Shown here piece after piece: positions 44,502 to 53,319 of a stretch of DNA of 64,000 bases. A program made the translations under genes and the position numbers. Position 1 is the first letter of the stretch; every line of letters begins with the position of its first letter. The DNA is from SABI01 sp963676605. GTDB taxonomy: Bacteria; Spirochaetota; Spirochaetia; Sphaerochaetales; Sphaerochaetaceae. The notes below the pieces were generated by a model. The model did not search any database, was not told the DNA's origin, and worked only from the letters and a program-made list of their open reading frames with translations. The stretch spans positions 1 to 64,000 of the forward strand of contig CAXXSP010000066.1 in NCBI GenBank assembly GCA_963676605.2. The letters are read 5' to 3'.

Positions 44502-45531
44502 ATGTTTACCTACCCTGAAGTAGAGCCTGCAGTACTCGACCTCGATACACAATGCGTCGAGTGCTGTCGTTGTCGCCATGTCTCCCCCAGACGGAGGACT
44601 GTATTCACTCGCAGATTGCCATGGGGAAACTGCTTTCCTCCATGTCTGTCGGATGTGCATCTCGTCAATGCCGGACCCTTTCAGCGCAAAGAGATCAAGA
44701 AGTATGAACCACTGTTCGCGGATCATATCGATGAAAAGTCTCAAGGCGAAGAATCCGCTTGTCGTGATCGTCGACTGCTCCACCGTCGACAGGATCGGAC
44801 ATATCGCAGACGAAATCGAAGGACTCAAGACCCTCGTCATCGACCACCATGCATCGGGAGAACCCTTCGGAGGACGCCTCGTACATCGTGACGAAATCCT
44901 TCTCCACCACCTTGTGCATCATGCAGCTCTACAAGGCCCTCGAGATACCGCTCTCGAAGGAGATCGCGGAACATATCTTCTACGGCTTCGCCACCGATAC
45001 CGGGTATATGAAATTCATCGGACCCTACCGGGGCGAGACCTTCTCTCTTCGTGGGGGAACTCGTCGAAGCAGGCGTGAGCCCGAACGAAGTGAGCAATAT
45101 GATGGAGGGGACCCATTCCCTTGCGAGCAGGAAATATCTTGCACGCCTCATCGATACCGCGTACGTAGGTCAGGGGACGGCGCAATCCTCATCGTAAAAG
45201 AAGAGCGAGCGAATTTCAAGCGAATTCAGCAAGGGAAGACCGACCGACAGATGTGCTCTATGCCCAGCTTCTTGCGGTAGAGAATGTGCAGGCAGTACTC
45301 TATTTCAAGCAGGGAGAAGATGATCTGTGGGAACTCGGGTTCCGTGCCTCCCATGCCTCACCTATCGATGTCGGAACCATAGCCGCGTCCCTCGGCGGCG
45401 GAGGTCACAGAAAGGCTGCCGGTGCGACTGTTGCCATGCCCTTCGAGCCGTTGCTTTCGACCATCCTCTCAGGAATCGACACTCAGCTCACCGCACCACT
45501 AACACAAACGAACCAACTCATTACTCAGTAA
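44502..45531 (+). pseudogene. nrnA: DHH/DHHA1 phosphoesterase, NrnA-like (multiple frame breaks)
   Basis: Nano-RNase/pAp phosphatase type. Readable pieces in order: MFTYPEVEPAVLDL, SSMSVGCASVNAGPFQRKEIKKYEPLF, VVIVDCSTVDRIGHIADEIEGLKTLVIDHHASG (the DHH motif), GFATDTGYMKFIGP, and the C-terminal DHHA1 signature GGGGHRKAAGATV near 45410. NrnA degrades 2-5-mer RNAs and pAp in the cytoplasm. Breaks occur every 100-200 bases; the last 280 bases are in one frame. The gene follows clpX by 10 bases. Confidence 0.82.
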
Positions 45532-45581
45532 GATCTTATTTTGTACTGGAATTGTATGGTGGCATGAATTCTGCCCTTTCA

Positions 45582-45603
45582 CTCCTATCTCACCGATAGG
45601 AGG
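45582..45603 (+). promoter_or_regulatory. Hairpin masking a ribosome binding site
   Basis: CTCCTATC-TCACC-GATAGGAG, an 8-bp perfect stem. Its right arm contains most of AGGAGG (45598-45603), the ribosome site of the gene starting at 45609. It could lower or regulate translation. Confidence 0.6.
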
Positions 45604-45608
45604 TTTCC

Positions 45609-46515
45609 ATGTATCCATCATCCACCATGACTCAGAAGGTACTCTCTACCCTTCAGACTCATCCCCGGTCATCGGCACTGAAAAGAGAACTCTATGAGTT
45701 CTGCGAACGTATCATCTATACCTACCCGGTACAGATCAGGCTCCTTGCACAGGAGGAAGCAAGCGAACTGCTTCTGTCCGTCTATCCGAGAATAGGGAAA
45801 CTTCTCGCGACCTTCACCGATCAGGGCATTCCCTTTGAAATCTATATGAAGAAGATCAGTTATCTCCCAGGCTGTCAGCTTTCAGAAAGTCAAGAGAAGG
45901 GAGAGAAGAAAATACGCCTGCGAAACCCTCACCGTGGAGGATATCGAGTATTACGCCCACACGTGGAAACGGACAAGTTTCACCGACAACAGGGTGAAGC
46001 ACCTCTGGGACAGGGGAAGCCCCGCTTGCACAGGACTCAAAAAAAAGATATCAAGATCAGGACCGTTTCACAAAACGGGTCCTTCAGCTCATTCTTCTGT
46101 GCAGTGAACTGCTCAGCGCACCCCATATCGAGTTCTTGCAGATTACCTCGGAATTGGATGAGCTCGTCCTTGCCGGGATGGTCAGAGGACTGCATCGAGC
46201 TCTCTCAGCGCCGGATCGAAATAAGTAACAGGAAAAAGAGGAATCAGGGACTCCCACTTTGCCGAGAAACAGTTCCTTGAGCGGGAGTATGATTACCTTT
46301 CTTCCGTAGATGCCCATCCGCAGTCTGTCAGTGAGACGATGAGAAAACTGAAAGTGCAGAATGCCTACTGGATGCAATGAGAACACAGGTAGCTTCACGG
46401 CCCTCAAATATCACACACGCGGTAGCGGGAATCATCACGGAAAACACCGAAAGGTACGGTCGATTCAGGGCTGCAGGCCTTCTACAGATATCTGGAGAAG
46501 CGAGTGGACGCCTGA
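45609..46515 (+). pseudogene. Unrecognised conserved-looking protein (frame broken)
   Basis: I do not recognise this gene. It starts MYPSSTMTQKVLSTLQTHP and reads cleanly to about base 45880. After that, pieces in different frames can be chained: ETLTVEDIEYYAHTWKRTSF, KRVLQLILLCSELLSAPHIEF, VLAGMVRGLHRALSAPDRN, EKQFLEREYDYLSSVDAHPQSV, MRKLKVQNAYWM, and LQAFYRYLEKRVDA before a TGA at 46513-46515. The chained product would be about 300 residues, mostly helical, with no clear domain. It is preceded by an SD-masking hairpin and followed by rdgB. Confidence 0.5.
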
Positions 46516-46541
46516 GAGTAATTTCAGGTACATTGAGTGGT

Positions 46542-47141
46542 ATGAATCTATTATTCGCATCACAGAACAGACATAAGATGAGAGAGCTTTCGGCTCTTCT
46601 GGCTCCCCATACACTCACACTCCCCGAGGATATCGGGATCGAATATGAGTTCGAGGAAACCGGAACCTCCCTGATAGAGAACGCTATCGGAAAGGCCCTG
46701 CATTCTCTACTCCCTCACAGGAAAGCCGACCGTCTCCGACGATACCGGGACTCTTCGTCAGAGCCTTGAACGGAGAACCCGGAGTGAAGACAGCCCGCTA
46801 CGGTGAAGAAGCTGCAGGCAGAGAGCTCAGCAGCGAAGAGCGTAATGCCCTGCTGTTGAGTAACCTGAACGGAGTACAGGGCTCTGACCGCTTCGGCAGC
46901 CTTTCAGTGTGCCATGGCACTCGTTCTCTCACCGGAAGAGAATCTACGTGTTCCAGGAATCTCTCGAAGGAGAGATCGCCGTTACGACCTCCGGAAGCGG
47001 CGGCTTCGGGTATGACCCCCGTCTTTCTTCCTTCCGGAGCGTGGAGTGAACCTCGCTGAAGTCAGTGATGCAGAGAAAAATGAGATCAGCCACCGGGGCA
47101 AGGCTGCAGCAGCCCTGAGCGAGATGCTGAATTTATCTTGA
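46542..47141 (+). pseudogene. rdgB: XTP/dITP diphosphatase, RdgB/HAM1 (frame broken)
   Basis: House-cleaning pyrophosphatase for non-canonical purine nucleotides. Starts MNLLFASQNRHKMRELSALL; TVSDDTG-like sequence can be read near 46735, GEPGVKTARYGEEAAG near 46775, and SGSGGFGYDPVFLPSG near 46990-47040 in a shifted frame, then EVSDAEKNEISHRGKA and the end at 47139-47141. About 198 residues if repaired. At least three breaks. Confidence 0.85.
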
Positions 47142-47156
47142 AAGAGGAGAACTCGC

Positions 47157-48972
47157 ATGAGCGATACACATACCATACCCGCCAGAAAACGAAGTACGGG
47201 AACAGGACACCTGGGACCTGAGCCAGCTGTACCCTTCCACAGCACAATGGGAAGAGGATCTGAAAACACTTGAATCACTGACCTCTCAGGCTGAGGAGTT
47301 TAAGGGGAAGATAGCCGGAAGCAGAGAAACCTTTCTTTCTCTTCTGAAGTTCCTTGATGAAGTGGGGTATCCTGAGTGAATCTGTAGGCCAGTACGCCTA
47401 TCCTCCGCCATGCAGGTGACGGGTCAGACAATGAGAATGAGAAACTGAAGGGAAAGGCCATGTTCACTTCTTACGAACCTTTCCGCCGCCATGAGTTTCA
47501 TTGAACCTGAGATTCTGACAATCGACGATGCCGTCCTTGACCAGTGGCTTGAAGGTGAGGAATTCGATCCCTACCGCATCTCAGTCCAGAAAATGCGACG
47601 GTTCAAGGAACACATCCTCTCTGCAGAGCTCGAGGAAGTGATGGCGATGCAGAGCGAGGTCGGAGGAAAGGCCCAGTCGGACCTTTTCAGCCCTTACCAC
47701 ACGTGGATCTCGATTTCGGATCGATTCAGACAGATGAAGGGGACGTCCCCCTCACCCAGAGCACCTACGGCCTCCTCCTGCAGAATCCCGATAGCCAGAT
47801 CAGAGAGAAGACCTACCTGCAGTTCTACAAGACTTTTGAAGCTCACCGCTATAACCCTCGCGTCCCTCTATGAGACGAGTATTAAAACAGGAATATCTTC
47901 CGATCCAAGGTACGCAGGTATTCGAATTCCAGAGAGCGTGCCCTCTTCCCCGACAACGTTTGATCCTTCAGTCTATGATTCACTGATCGAAAGTGTCCAT
48001 GAAGCCCTTCCGGCACTCCACGAGTATTATGCCATGAGAAAGAAGGAACTTGGAGTCGAGAAACTCTCACACTGGGATGTCTACACCCCCGTTGTGAAAG
48101 ATATCGAGGTGAAGCATACCTATGAAGAAGCTGTTGAGGTCATTACACTGGCGCTGGCTCCTCTCGGCGAGGAATATGTGTCGACACTCAGAAACGGACT
48201 CCTCGATGAACGCTGGGTAGACCGGTACGAAAACAAAGGAAAACGTTCCGGAGCCTTCTCCAGCGGCTCATTCAACTCTCCGCCCTATATCCTCATGAAC
48301 TACCATGAAGATGTCCTCAGAGATGTATTCACCCTCGCCCATGAGGGAGGTCACAGCATGCACTCCCACTATTCCGCTGCCAACAATCCCTTCAGTTCCT
48401 ACGATTACACTATCTTCGAAGCTGAGGTAGCGAGCACATTCAATGAGCAGCTCCTTGCATACTATCTCGTGAACACGACGGATGATGAGAAACTGAAGAA
48501 ATACATCATCGGCAAGCAGCTCGATGACACCGTTGCCACTCTCTACCGTCAGACGATGTTTGCAGAGTTTGAGCACGTCATGCATCTCCTGGCGGAGAAG
48601 GGAGAACCCATTACCATAGAGCTTCTGAGAAGCGAATACAGAAAGCTGCTTGAACTCTATTTCGGTGAAGAGGTCGCCCTGCACGAATTGAGCGATCTTG
48701 AAGGACTGAGAATCCCCCACTTCTACCGGGCATTCTACGTCTACAAGTACGCAACAGGAATCAGTGCCGCCATGGCTCTCAGCGAGAGAGTACTCAATGG
48801 AGGAAAGAAAGAGACGGAAGAATATCTGTCATTCCTCAAGAGCGGAGGATCAACCTATCCTATCGACTCGCTCAGGAAAGCCGGAGTCGATATGAGCACT
48901 CCCGATCCCGTCGCCTCAGCCCTGAAGAAATTCAAAGATCTCCTTGATCAGTTCAATGACCTGAAAGTCTGA
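47157..48972 (+). pseudogene. pepF: Oligoendopeptidase F, M3B family (frame broken in the first half)
   Basis: Zinc metallopeptidase acting on short peptides. The N-terminus reads MSDTHTIPAR...EQDTWDLSQLYPST across a break near 47190. Further breaks fall near 47370-47480 and in 47690-47950, where the long open frame carries a nonsense-like SPSPRAPTASSCR stretch that is really shifted sequence (QTDEGDVPLTQSTYGLLLQNPDSQIREKTYLQFYKTFEAHRY in the other frames, in pieces). From about 47950 on it is intact, with the zinc motif LAHEGGHSMHSH and the distant Glu in FEAEVASTFNE. About 600 residues if repaired. Confidence 0.88.
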
Positions 48973-48991
48973 GATTTCTCGTGAAAGAGTA

Positions 48992-49021
48992 TTGACGAAC
49001 TTTTGTTTTTTCCTGTACTTT
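48992..49021 (+). promoter_or_regulatory. Promoter of tRNA-Leu
   Basis: TTGACG at 48992-48997 and TACTTT at 49016-49021, 18 bases apart, 12 bases before the tRNA. A reasonable sigma-70 match. Confidence 0.6.
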
Positions 49022-49033
49022 TTCACAGGTCAC

Positions 49034-49117
49034 GCGGTCGTGGTGGAATTGGTAGACACGCTAGCTTGAGGGGCTAGTGGACATTAGTCCGTGGAGGTTC
49101 AAGTCCTCTCGGCCGCA
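49034..49117 (+). tRNA. tRNA-Leu (GAG)
   Basis: A class II tRNA with a long variable arm. The acceptor GCGGTCG pairs with CGGCCGC (one G-T), with discriminator A at 49117. The anticodon stem CTAGC/GCTAG encloses loop TTGAGGG, anticodon GAG. The variable arm is GGACATTAGTCC and the T arm GGAGG-TTCAAGT-CCTCT (one G-T). No CCA is encoded. Its last 52 bases are repeated at 63885-63936, so it is the integration site of the island and remains whole. Confidence 0.95.
49066..49117 (+). repeat. attL: 52-bp direct repeat within tRNA-Leu
   Basis: From TTGAGGGGCTAG to CTCTCGGCCGCA, identical to 63885-63936. It runs from the anticodon loop to the 3' end of the tRNA, the classic target of tyrosine integrases. 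Confidence 0.95.
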
Positions 49118-49200
49118 ACACTTTAAAACCTTATTTTCTAACAATTTAAGTACCTCATTCAACAGTCTTACGGGATTGTTGTGTGAGTACAAATTGTTGG

Positions 49201-49222
49201 TGGACACCAGAATGGACACCAA
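49201..49222 (+). repeat. Two TGGACACC arm-type repeats near attL
   Basis: TGGACACCA begins at 49201 and again at 49213, 12 bases apart, between attL and the integrase start. Three more copies with the same spacing lie next to attR (63721, 63733, 63745). Probably arm sites for the integrase N-terminal domain or an excisionase. Confidence 0.75.
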
Positions 49223-49236
49223 TTGGAGAATAGAAA

Positions 49237-50396
49237 ATGAGGTATAAACAACCCTTCTCTATCTACAAGAGAAAAAGATCCAACGGAAAAAATTATTTTT
49301 ATTACCACGCCTACGATGAAGACGGAAAAAGATTTTCTGTGTCCACCGGGGAAACGTCTAAAGCACGTGCAACGGAAGAGGCGATGAAACGATGGAAGGA
49401 AGGTACTCTCGTTCCTGTAAGAACCCGTAGAATATCTATGATCTTCTCTGAGTTCGCTGAGCCGTTCTTTGTCTGGGGAAGGTGTCCTATAGTCACTGAC
49501 CGCATTGCACGCGGGGGGAAGTACTCTCAGGCGTTCTGCAGGACGAACAGGAATAACATAGACAAACACCTTATTCCTGCATTCGGAAAGATGCGGATCG
49601 ACCGGATCACCCCGGCTCAGATAAACAGGTGGCTTCTCGCCCTCCCCGACTCGGTACTGTCTGAGACGAACGACAAACCTCTTTCGAAAGCGACATGCAA
49701 TAAGCAGCTGACTGTCCTCCGGCAGATCCTCGAGGAGGCAGTCAACCGGAACCTCATCAAAGAGAACCCGGCAAAGAAAGTGAAACAGTTCGTAGTAACC
49801 AATAAATCGTATGACTCTTTCACTGTTGAAGAAATGAAAAAGATTTTCGATGATCCGAACAGGTTCGGCAATGAGCTTGCATACAACGCTTCTCTGCTCG
49901 CTTCTATGACCGGAATGAGACGAGGTGAAATTTTCGGACTGCAGAGAGAAGACATTCTTCCGGATAAAATCTGTATCCGGCACGGGTACAGTATGGTCGA
50001 TGGACTCAAGAGCACGAAGAGCGGACACGAAAGAGAAGTACCGATCACGAAGAGAATCTATGATCAGATAATATCTCATCGCTCCTGAGAATGGGTATGT
50101 CTTTTCAATTGATAACGGGAAGTCTCCCGTAGGGAGACAATATTATCACCAAGACTCTTCAATCTCGGATCTGCGCAGCACTTGAGATCTCGGAGGAACA
50201 GAGACGGGAGAGAGGTCTCACGTTCCACTCGTGGCGACACTTCTTCAATACCCGTCTCATTGCATCCGGTATTCAGGGAGCTGTCACGCGCGCTGTTATC
50301 GGGCATGAGGATGAAAAGATGACGAACCATTATCTGCATCTCAAGGCTGATGATATCAGGATGGTGACTGACCTGCAGGAATCGCTCCTTGCATGA
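49237..50396 (+). pseudogene. int: Tyrosine recombinase/phage integrase (two frame breaks)
   Basis: Site-specific recombinase of the island. The N-terminal arm-binding domain (MRYKQPFSIYKRKRSNGKNYFYYHAYDEDGKR) is followed by a SAM-like core-binding domain (residues about 85-180) and the catalytic domain with the first Arg in TGMRRGEIFGL. The frame breaks near 50070-50085 (then APENGYVFSIDNGKSPVG can be read) and again near 50115-50135, after which the HxxR and Tyr parts follow: HSWRHFFNTR and GHEDEKMTNHYLH. It ends at 50394-50396; about 386 residues if repaired. It lies 120 bases from attL and reads away from it. Confidence 0.9.
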
Positions 50397-50405
50397 AGTA
50401 AGAGG

Positions 50406-51578
50406 TTATCCCTTCTGCATTCCTCTGCAGTAGGCGACAAATTTTTCCAAGGTCCAGATTGAGGAACGCTGCGTATCAGGGAAGGAGGAAAGATAAGGGG
50501 AAGGTACGACAAGAGTGATACCTTCATCATTCATCTCTATCAGCTGTTTTGCAGATATTCCCTGCTGCAGAGTGAAAAGGTGTTTCTTCGGGATCCTGTT
50601 TGCCTCATTGATAACCTGACGCCATCTATCTTTGCATGTGGTCTTCGCCCCGAGGAATATCAGTTTTTCGTTCCGGAAGCTCATGTCGTGGTAAGCCCCG
50701 CTTCCGGGGAAAATAAAGTCAGGTTTCTTGTTTCCTTCTGTAACCACCTGTTCTTCAAAGAATAGACTGTTTCCAGTAAATATTGCTGAGAGATGATTCT
50801 CAAGAGATTTTCCCGCCCTGCTCTTCCGGCGGTTCAGTACTGTATTCGCCATGTTGATGAATGACTCCAGATCCGTAAACCCTGACTGTATTATTTCTCC
50901 GTATTTTCTAAATTCCAGTCTCCGGAAAAGACGGTATTCCATCTCTGTCCAATCGATGATCACATCATCCGGTTTTGTGATAATACGTTCTTCATGGTCG
51001 TAGATATGATGGAAAATATCTCTTGCCGCTTTCGACATTACAGTGGAGGCAGGAAAGTCCTCTTCAAGGGTCTGAATAAAAGCGTCGATCGAAAGGTCCA
51101 CATTTGATTCGCCTGTAAGATCGTCTCTCTCGATCAGCCGGCCGGTATCTGCAGCACTCATCCCGAACGCAGAGAGGAATTCTTCCATCTCATCCTCGGT
51201 GCTCAGAACATAGGCACTGTAATTTTCTTCTGCCTGTTTCACGAGAACGAATAGATCTCCGGTGTGCTCCGGTCTCAGGAAAGGGAACCCTCTTCCGAAC
51301 TGGGTGATCCGGTATTCATTTCTTGTTCCCTGTCCATAATAAATGAATCGGCTCTTGGTGGTGAAATCATCCTGCCATGAGATCTCCACCCAGCAGTCCT
51401 TATTCTCTCCCCTGATTCCGGGAGAATCGAAAAGTATAGGGATTGCCTGTTTTGCAATATAAATTCCAGACTGATGTGCTTGAGTTTCACCGGTGTCATT
51501 TGCTGAAAGAAACTTGCAGTATGCAAGCATTCCTGTGCTCGCCGACTGTATCGATTTCTGTACTAGGATGTTCTCCAC
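50406..51578 (-). CDS. Type II restriction endonuclease, EcoRII-like C-terminal domain
   Basis: A 390-residue protein. The first 160 or so residues resemble an effector/recognition domain (ITQFGRGFPFLRPEHTGDLFVLVKQ). The C-terminal part from about residue 240 is the EcoRII catalytic fold of the PD-(D/E)xK type: RAGKSLENHLSAIF, KPDFIFPG and FLGAKTTCKDRWRQVINEA, where GAKTTCKDRWRQ is the family hallmark. EcoRII-family enzymes cut CCWGG or close variants. It is 16 bases downstream of a C5 methyltransferase on the same strand, forming a restriction-modification pair. Confidence 0.9.
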   Translation of the reverse strand: MENILVQKSIQSASTGMLAYCKFLSANDTGETQAHQSGIYIAKQAIPILFDSPGIRGENKDCWVEISWQDDFTTKSRFIYYGQGTRNEYRITQFGRGFPFLRPEHTGDLFVLVKQAEENYSAYVLSTEDEMEEFLSAFGMSAADTGRLIERDDLTGESNVDLSIDAFIQTLEEDFPASTVMSKAARDIFHHIYDHEERIITKPDDVIIDWTEMEYRLFRRLEFRKYGEIIQSGFTDLESFINMANTVLNRRKSRAGKSLENHLSAIFTGNSLFFEEQVVTEGNKKPDFIFPGSGAYHDMSFRNEKLIFLGAKTTCKDRWRQVINEANRIPKKHLFTLQQGISAKQLIEMNDEGITLVVPSPYLSSFPDTQRSSIWTLEKFVAYCRGMQKG

Positions 51579-51594
51579 GGCCTTTACTCCTCGA

Positions 51595-52557
51595 TCAATT
51601 CTCCTCTAAAGCGGAAAGTTTAGCAACAACTTTTTCAGCAATAGCTGTCACGAGAGGAACAACTACTGAATTCCCGAACTGTCTGTAGGCCTGTGTATCC
51701 GATACAGGGATTTTAAAATCCTCTGGAAACCCCTGCAGACGGCAGCATTCTTTAGGTGTGAGCCGACGGGGATTCTTCCCTCTCTGAGGAATGAGGATCT
51801 CGGATCCGTCCTTGTAGTATCTGGCACTCAGAGTACGTGCCACTCCATTCAGATCAACCAGGCCGAACCCAAATCCGTTTCCTTTCGCCTTATGCTTAGC
51901 AGCATAATCCTGCAGATACCGCCAGAGTTTATCTGATAGTGTATACTTGGGATCTACTTTTTTCTCTAGGATATCTTTTATTGCAAACTTGGAATCCGGT
52001 TTTAGAAGATCATAGGAGAAGCTTACATCTTTTCCATATCTCTTCCTGTCGAATCCGACAAGGAAAACACGTTCTCGATGCTGCGGTACAAAATCCTGCC
52101 CGTCCAGCACAGAAGGAAACACTTCATACTCCAGATCATCAAGTGCTTCCATGATGATCTTCCAGGTGCGGCCTTTGTCATGGCTCTTGAGATTTTTCAC
52201 ATTTTCGAGGAGAAATGCTCTCGGACGTTTCTCGTTAATTATTCTTACTACATCAAAAAAGAGAGTCCCCTGTGTTTTATCGAGGAAACCTGTGTGACGG
52301 CCGAGACTGTTTTTCTTTGATACGCCGGCAATAGAGAACGGCTGACATGGAAATCCTGCGACGAGAATGTCGTGATCAGGAATATCCTTTTCATTTACCT
52401 GCTTGATATCGCCTACAGGGACCTCTCCGAAATTTGCTTCGTAGGTTTTCTGGCAATATCTGTCCCACTCACATGAATATACACACTTTCCACCGTTCTT
52501 CTCGAAGGCGATCCTCATCCCTCCGATGCCAGCGAAAAGGTCAATAAAATTGATCAT
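51595..52557 (-). CDS. DNA (cytosine-5-)-methyltransferase of the EcoRII-like system
   Basis: A 320-residue C5 methyltransferase. I start it at 52557 (MINFIDLFAGIGGMRIAFE) because AAGAGG lies upstream; an upstream in-frame ATG lacks one. Motif I is DLFAGIGG, motif IV FPCQPFS with the catalytic Cys71, motif VI LLENVKN, motif VIII QHRERVFLVGF and motif X QFGNSVVVPLV. It protects the sites cut by the downstream EcoRII-like enzyme. Methylated CCWGG is prone to C-to-T mismatch, which Vsr repairs. Confidence 0.93.
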   Translation of the reverse strand: MINFIDLFAGIGGMRIAFEKNGGKCVYSCEWDRYCQKTYEANFGEVPVGDIKQVNEKDIPDHDILVAGFPCQPFSIAGVSKKNSLGRHTGFLDKTQGTLFFDVVRIINEKRPRAFLLENVKNLKSHDKGRTWKIIMEALDDLEYEVFPSVLDGQDFVPQHRERVFLVGFDRKRYGKDVSFSYDLLKPDSKFAIKDILEKKVDPKYTLSDKLWRYLQDYAAKHKAKGNGFGFGLVDLNGVARTLSARYYKDGSEILIPQRGKNPRRLTPKECCRLQGFPEDFKIPVSDTQAYRQFGNSVVVPLVTAIAEKVVAKLSALEEN

Positions 52558-52674
52558 CAAGAACCTCTTTGAGAGCATCATATATTACATAGGGAAAACT
52601 TTCAAATTCTTATCAGAATATTTTGTTCCTATCTGGATGTTGTATTCTGATCAACACTCCAATAGGCTATTGAT

Positions 52675-52842
52675 ATGAAACCTGTCAGACTTTGGGCTAC
52701 GACCGATCCTAACACTTATCATAGACTGCTGATCCACATTGCTTCTTCAGTTGATAAAAATGGAAAAAGACTCAAGATCGGAGAGTTCGTTGAACAGGCT
52801 GTAAAAGAAAAACTGGATAAAACTCTGGGAAAGAATAATTAA
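52675..52842 (+). CDS. Small basic protein next to the restriction-modification pair
   Basis: A 55-residue frame divergent from the methyltransferase: MKPVRLWATTDPNTYHRLL, then IHIASSVDKNGKRLKIGEFVEQAVKEK in outline. The short beta-strand start followed by two helices resembles a ribbon-helix-helix DNA-binding protein. It is followed at once by a strong terminator, which supports a real gene. A control protein for the restriction genes is a guess. Confidence 0.6.
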   Translation: MKPVRLWATTDPNTYHRLLIHIASSVDKNGKRLKIGEFVEQAVKEKLDKTLGKNN

Positions 52843-52864
52843 ATTAACTATTCCTATCCCTTCT

Positions 52865-52890
52865 CCCCTCTTCGGAGGGGCTTTTATTTT
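52865..52890 (+). terminator. UUCG-loop terminator
   Basis: CCCCTC-TTCG-GAGGGG followed by CTTTTATTTT, a textbook stable tetraloop terminator 23 bases after the small ORF. Confidence 0.93.
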
Positions 52891-53319
52891 GTCAGGAAGA
52901 ATTCGAAAACCGGTATTAGAGTAACCCCCTCCCAGTGGGGTACAAAATATCGATGATCAGAACTCCACCTGTGCTCCCGCGGAGAACGACAACTCGTCCA
53001 TAGAAGGAATCACCAATGAAGCACACTTCAAGAAAGTACGAGAAGTAAGAGAACCGGCATTTCAGGAGATTGCGATATGATTTTGAACGGAATATATTCT
53101 ATTCCCCGATTTTGAGCATTCCATGAGACAGATCAATTAAACAGAACAATTATTGCTATATTTCACTATCTGTAAAAAGTGTGTTGGATATTCCTCCCCC
53201 ATCGCCTATGATGATGTTTAAGCGAGAATATATCCATTGTTTCGAAGAGGTGTCGCATGACGAGAGCATAAGGGTTCCGACTAGTTTACTTTACGTACTT
53301 CATATTCGAACACCACTGG
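52891..53319. other. Non-coding stretch, possible mobile-element remnants
   Basis: I see no intact gene in these 430 bases. There is a small hairpin (CCCC-TCCCA-GTGGGG, about 52923-52937) and a short frame MKHTSRKYEK near 53016. A further frame from 53181 (IHCFEEVSHDESIRVPTS) may be decayed N-terminal transposase sequence running into the next gene. It looks like the junction of successive insertions. Confidence 0.4.

Noticed and set aside
45609..46515. Assigning a function to the gene between nrnA and rdgB
   Set aside because: The frame is too damaged and no motif is recognisable.
42110..47950. True pseudogenisation of the Clp system
   Set aside because: Catalytic motifs of seven adjacent genes are all intact and the lesions are all small indels, which fits sequence error better.
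49168..50079. 303-codon open frame opposite the integrase
   Set aside because: Integrase domains are on the plus strand; the antisense product is low-complexity and unrecognised.
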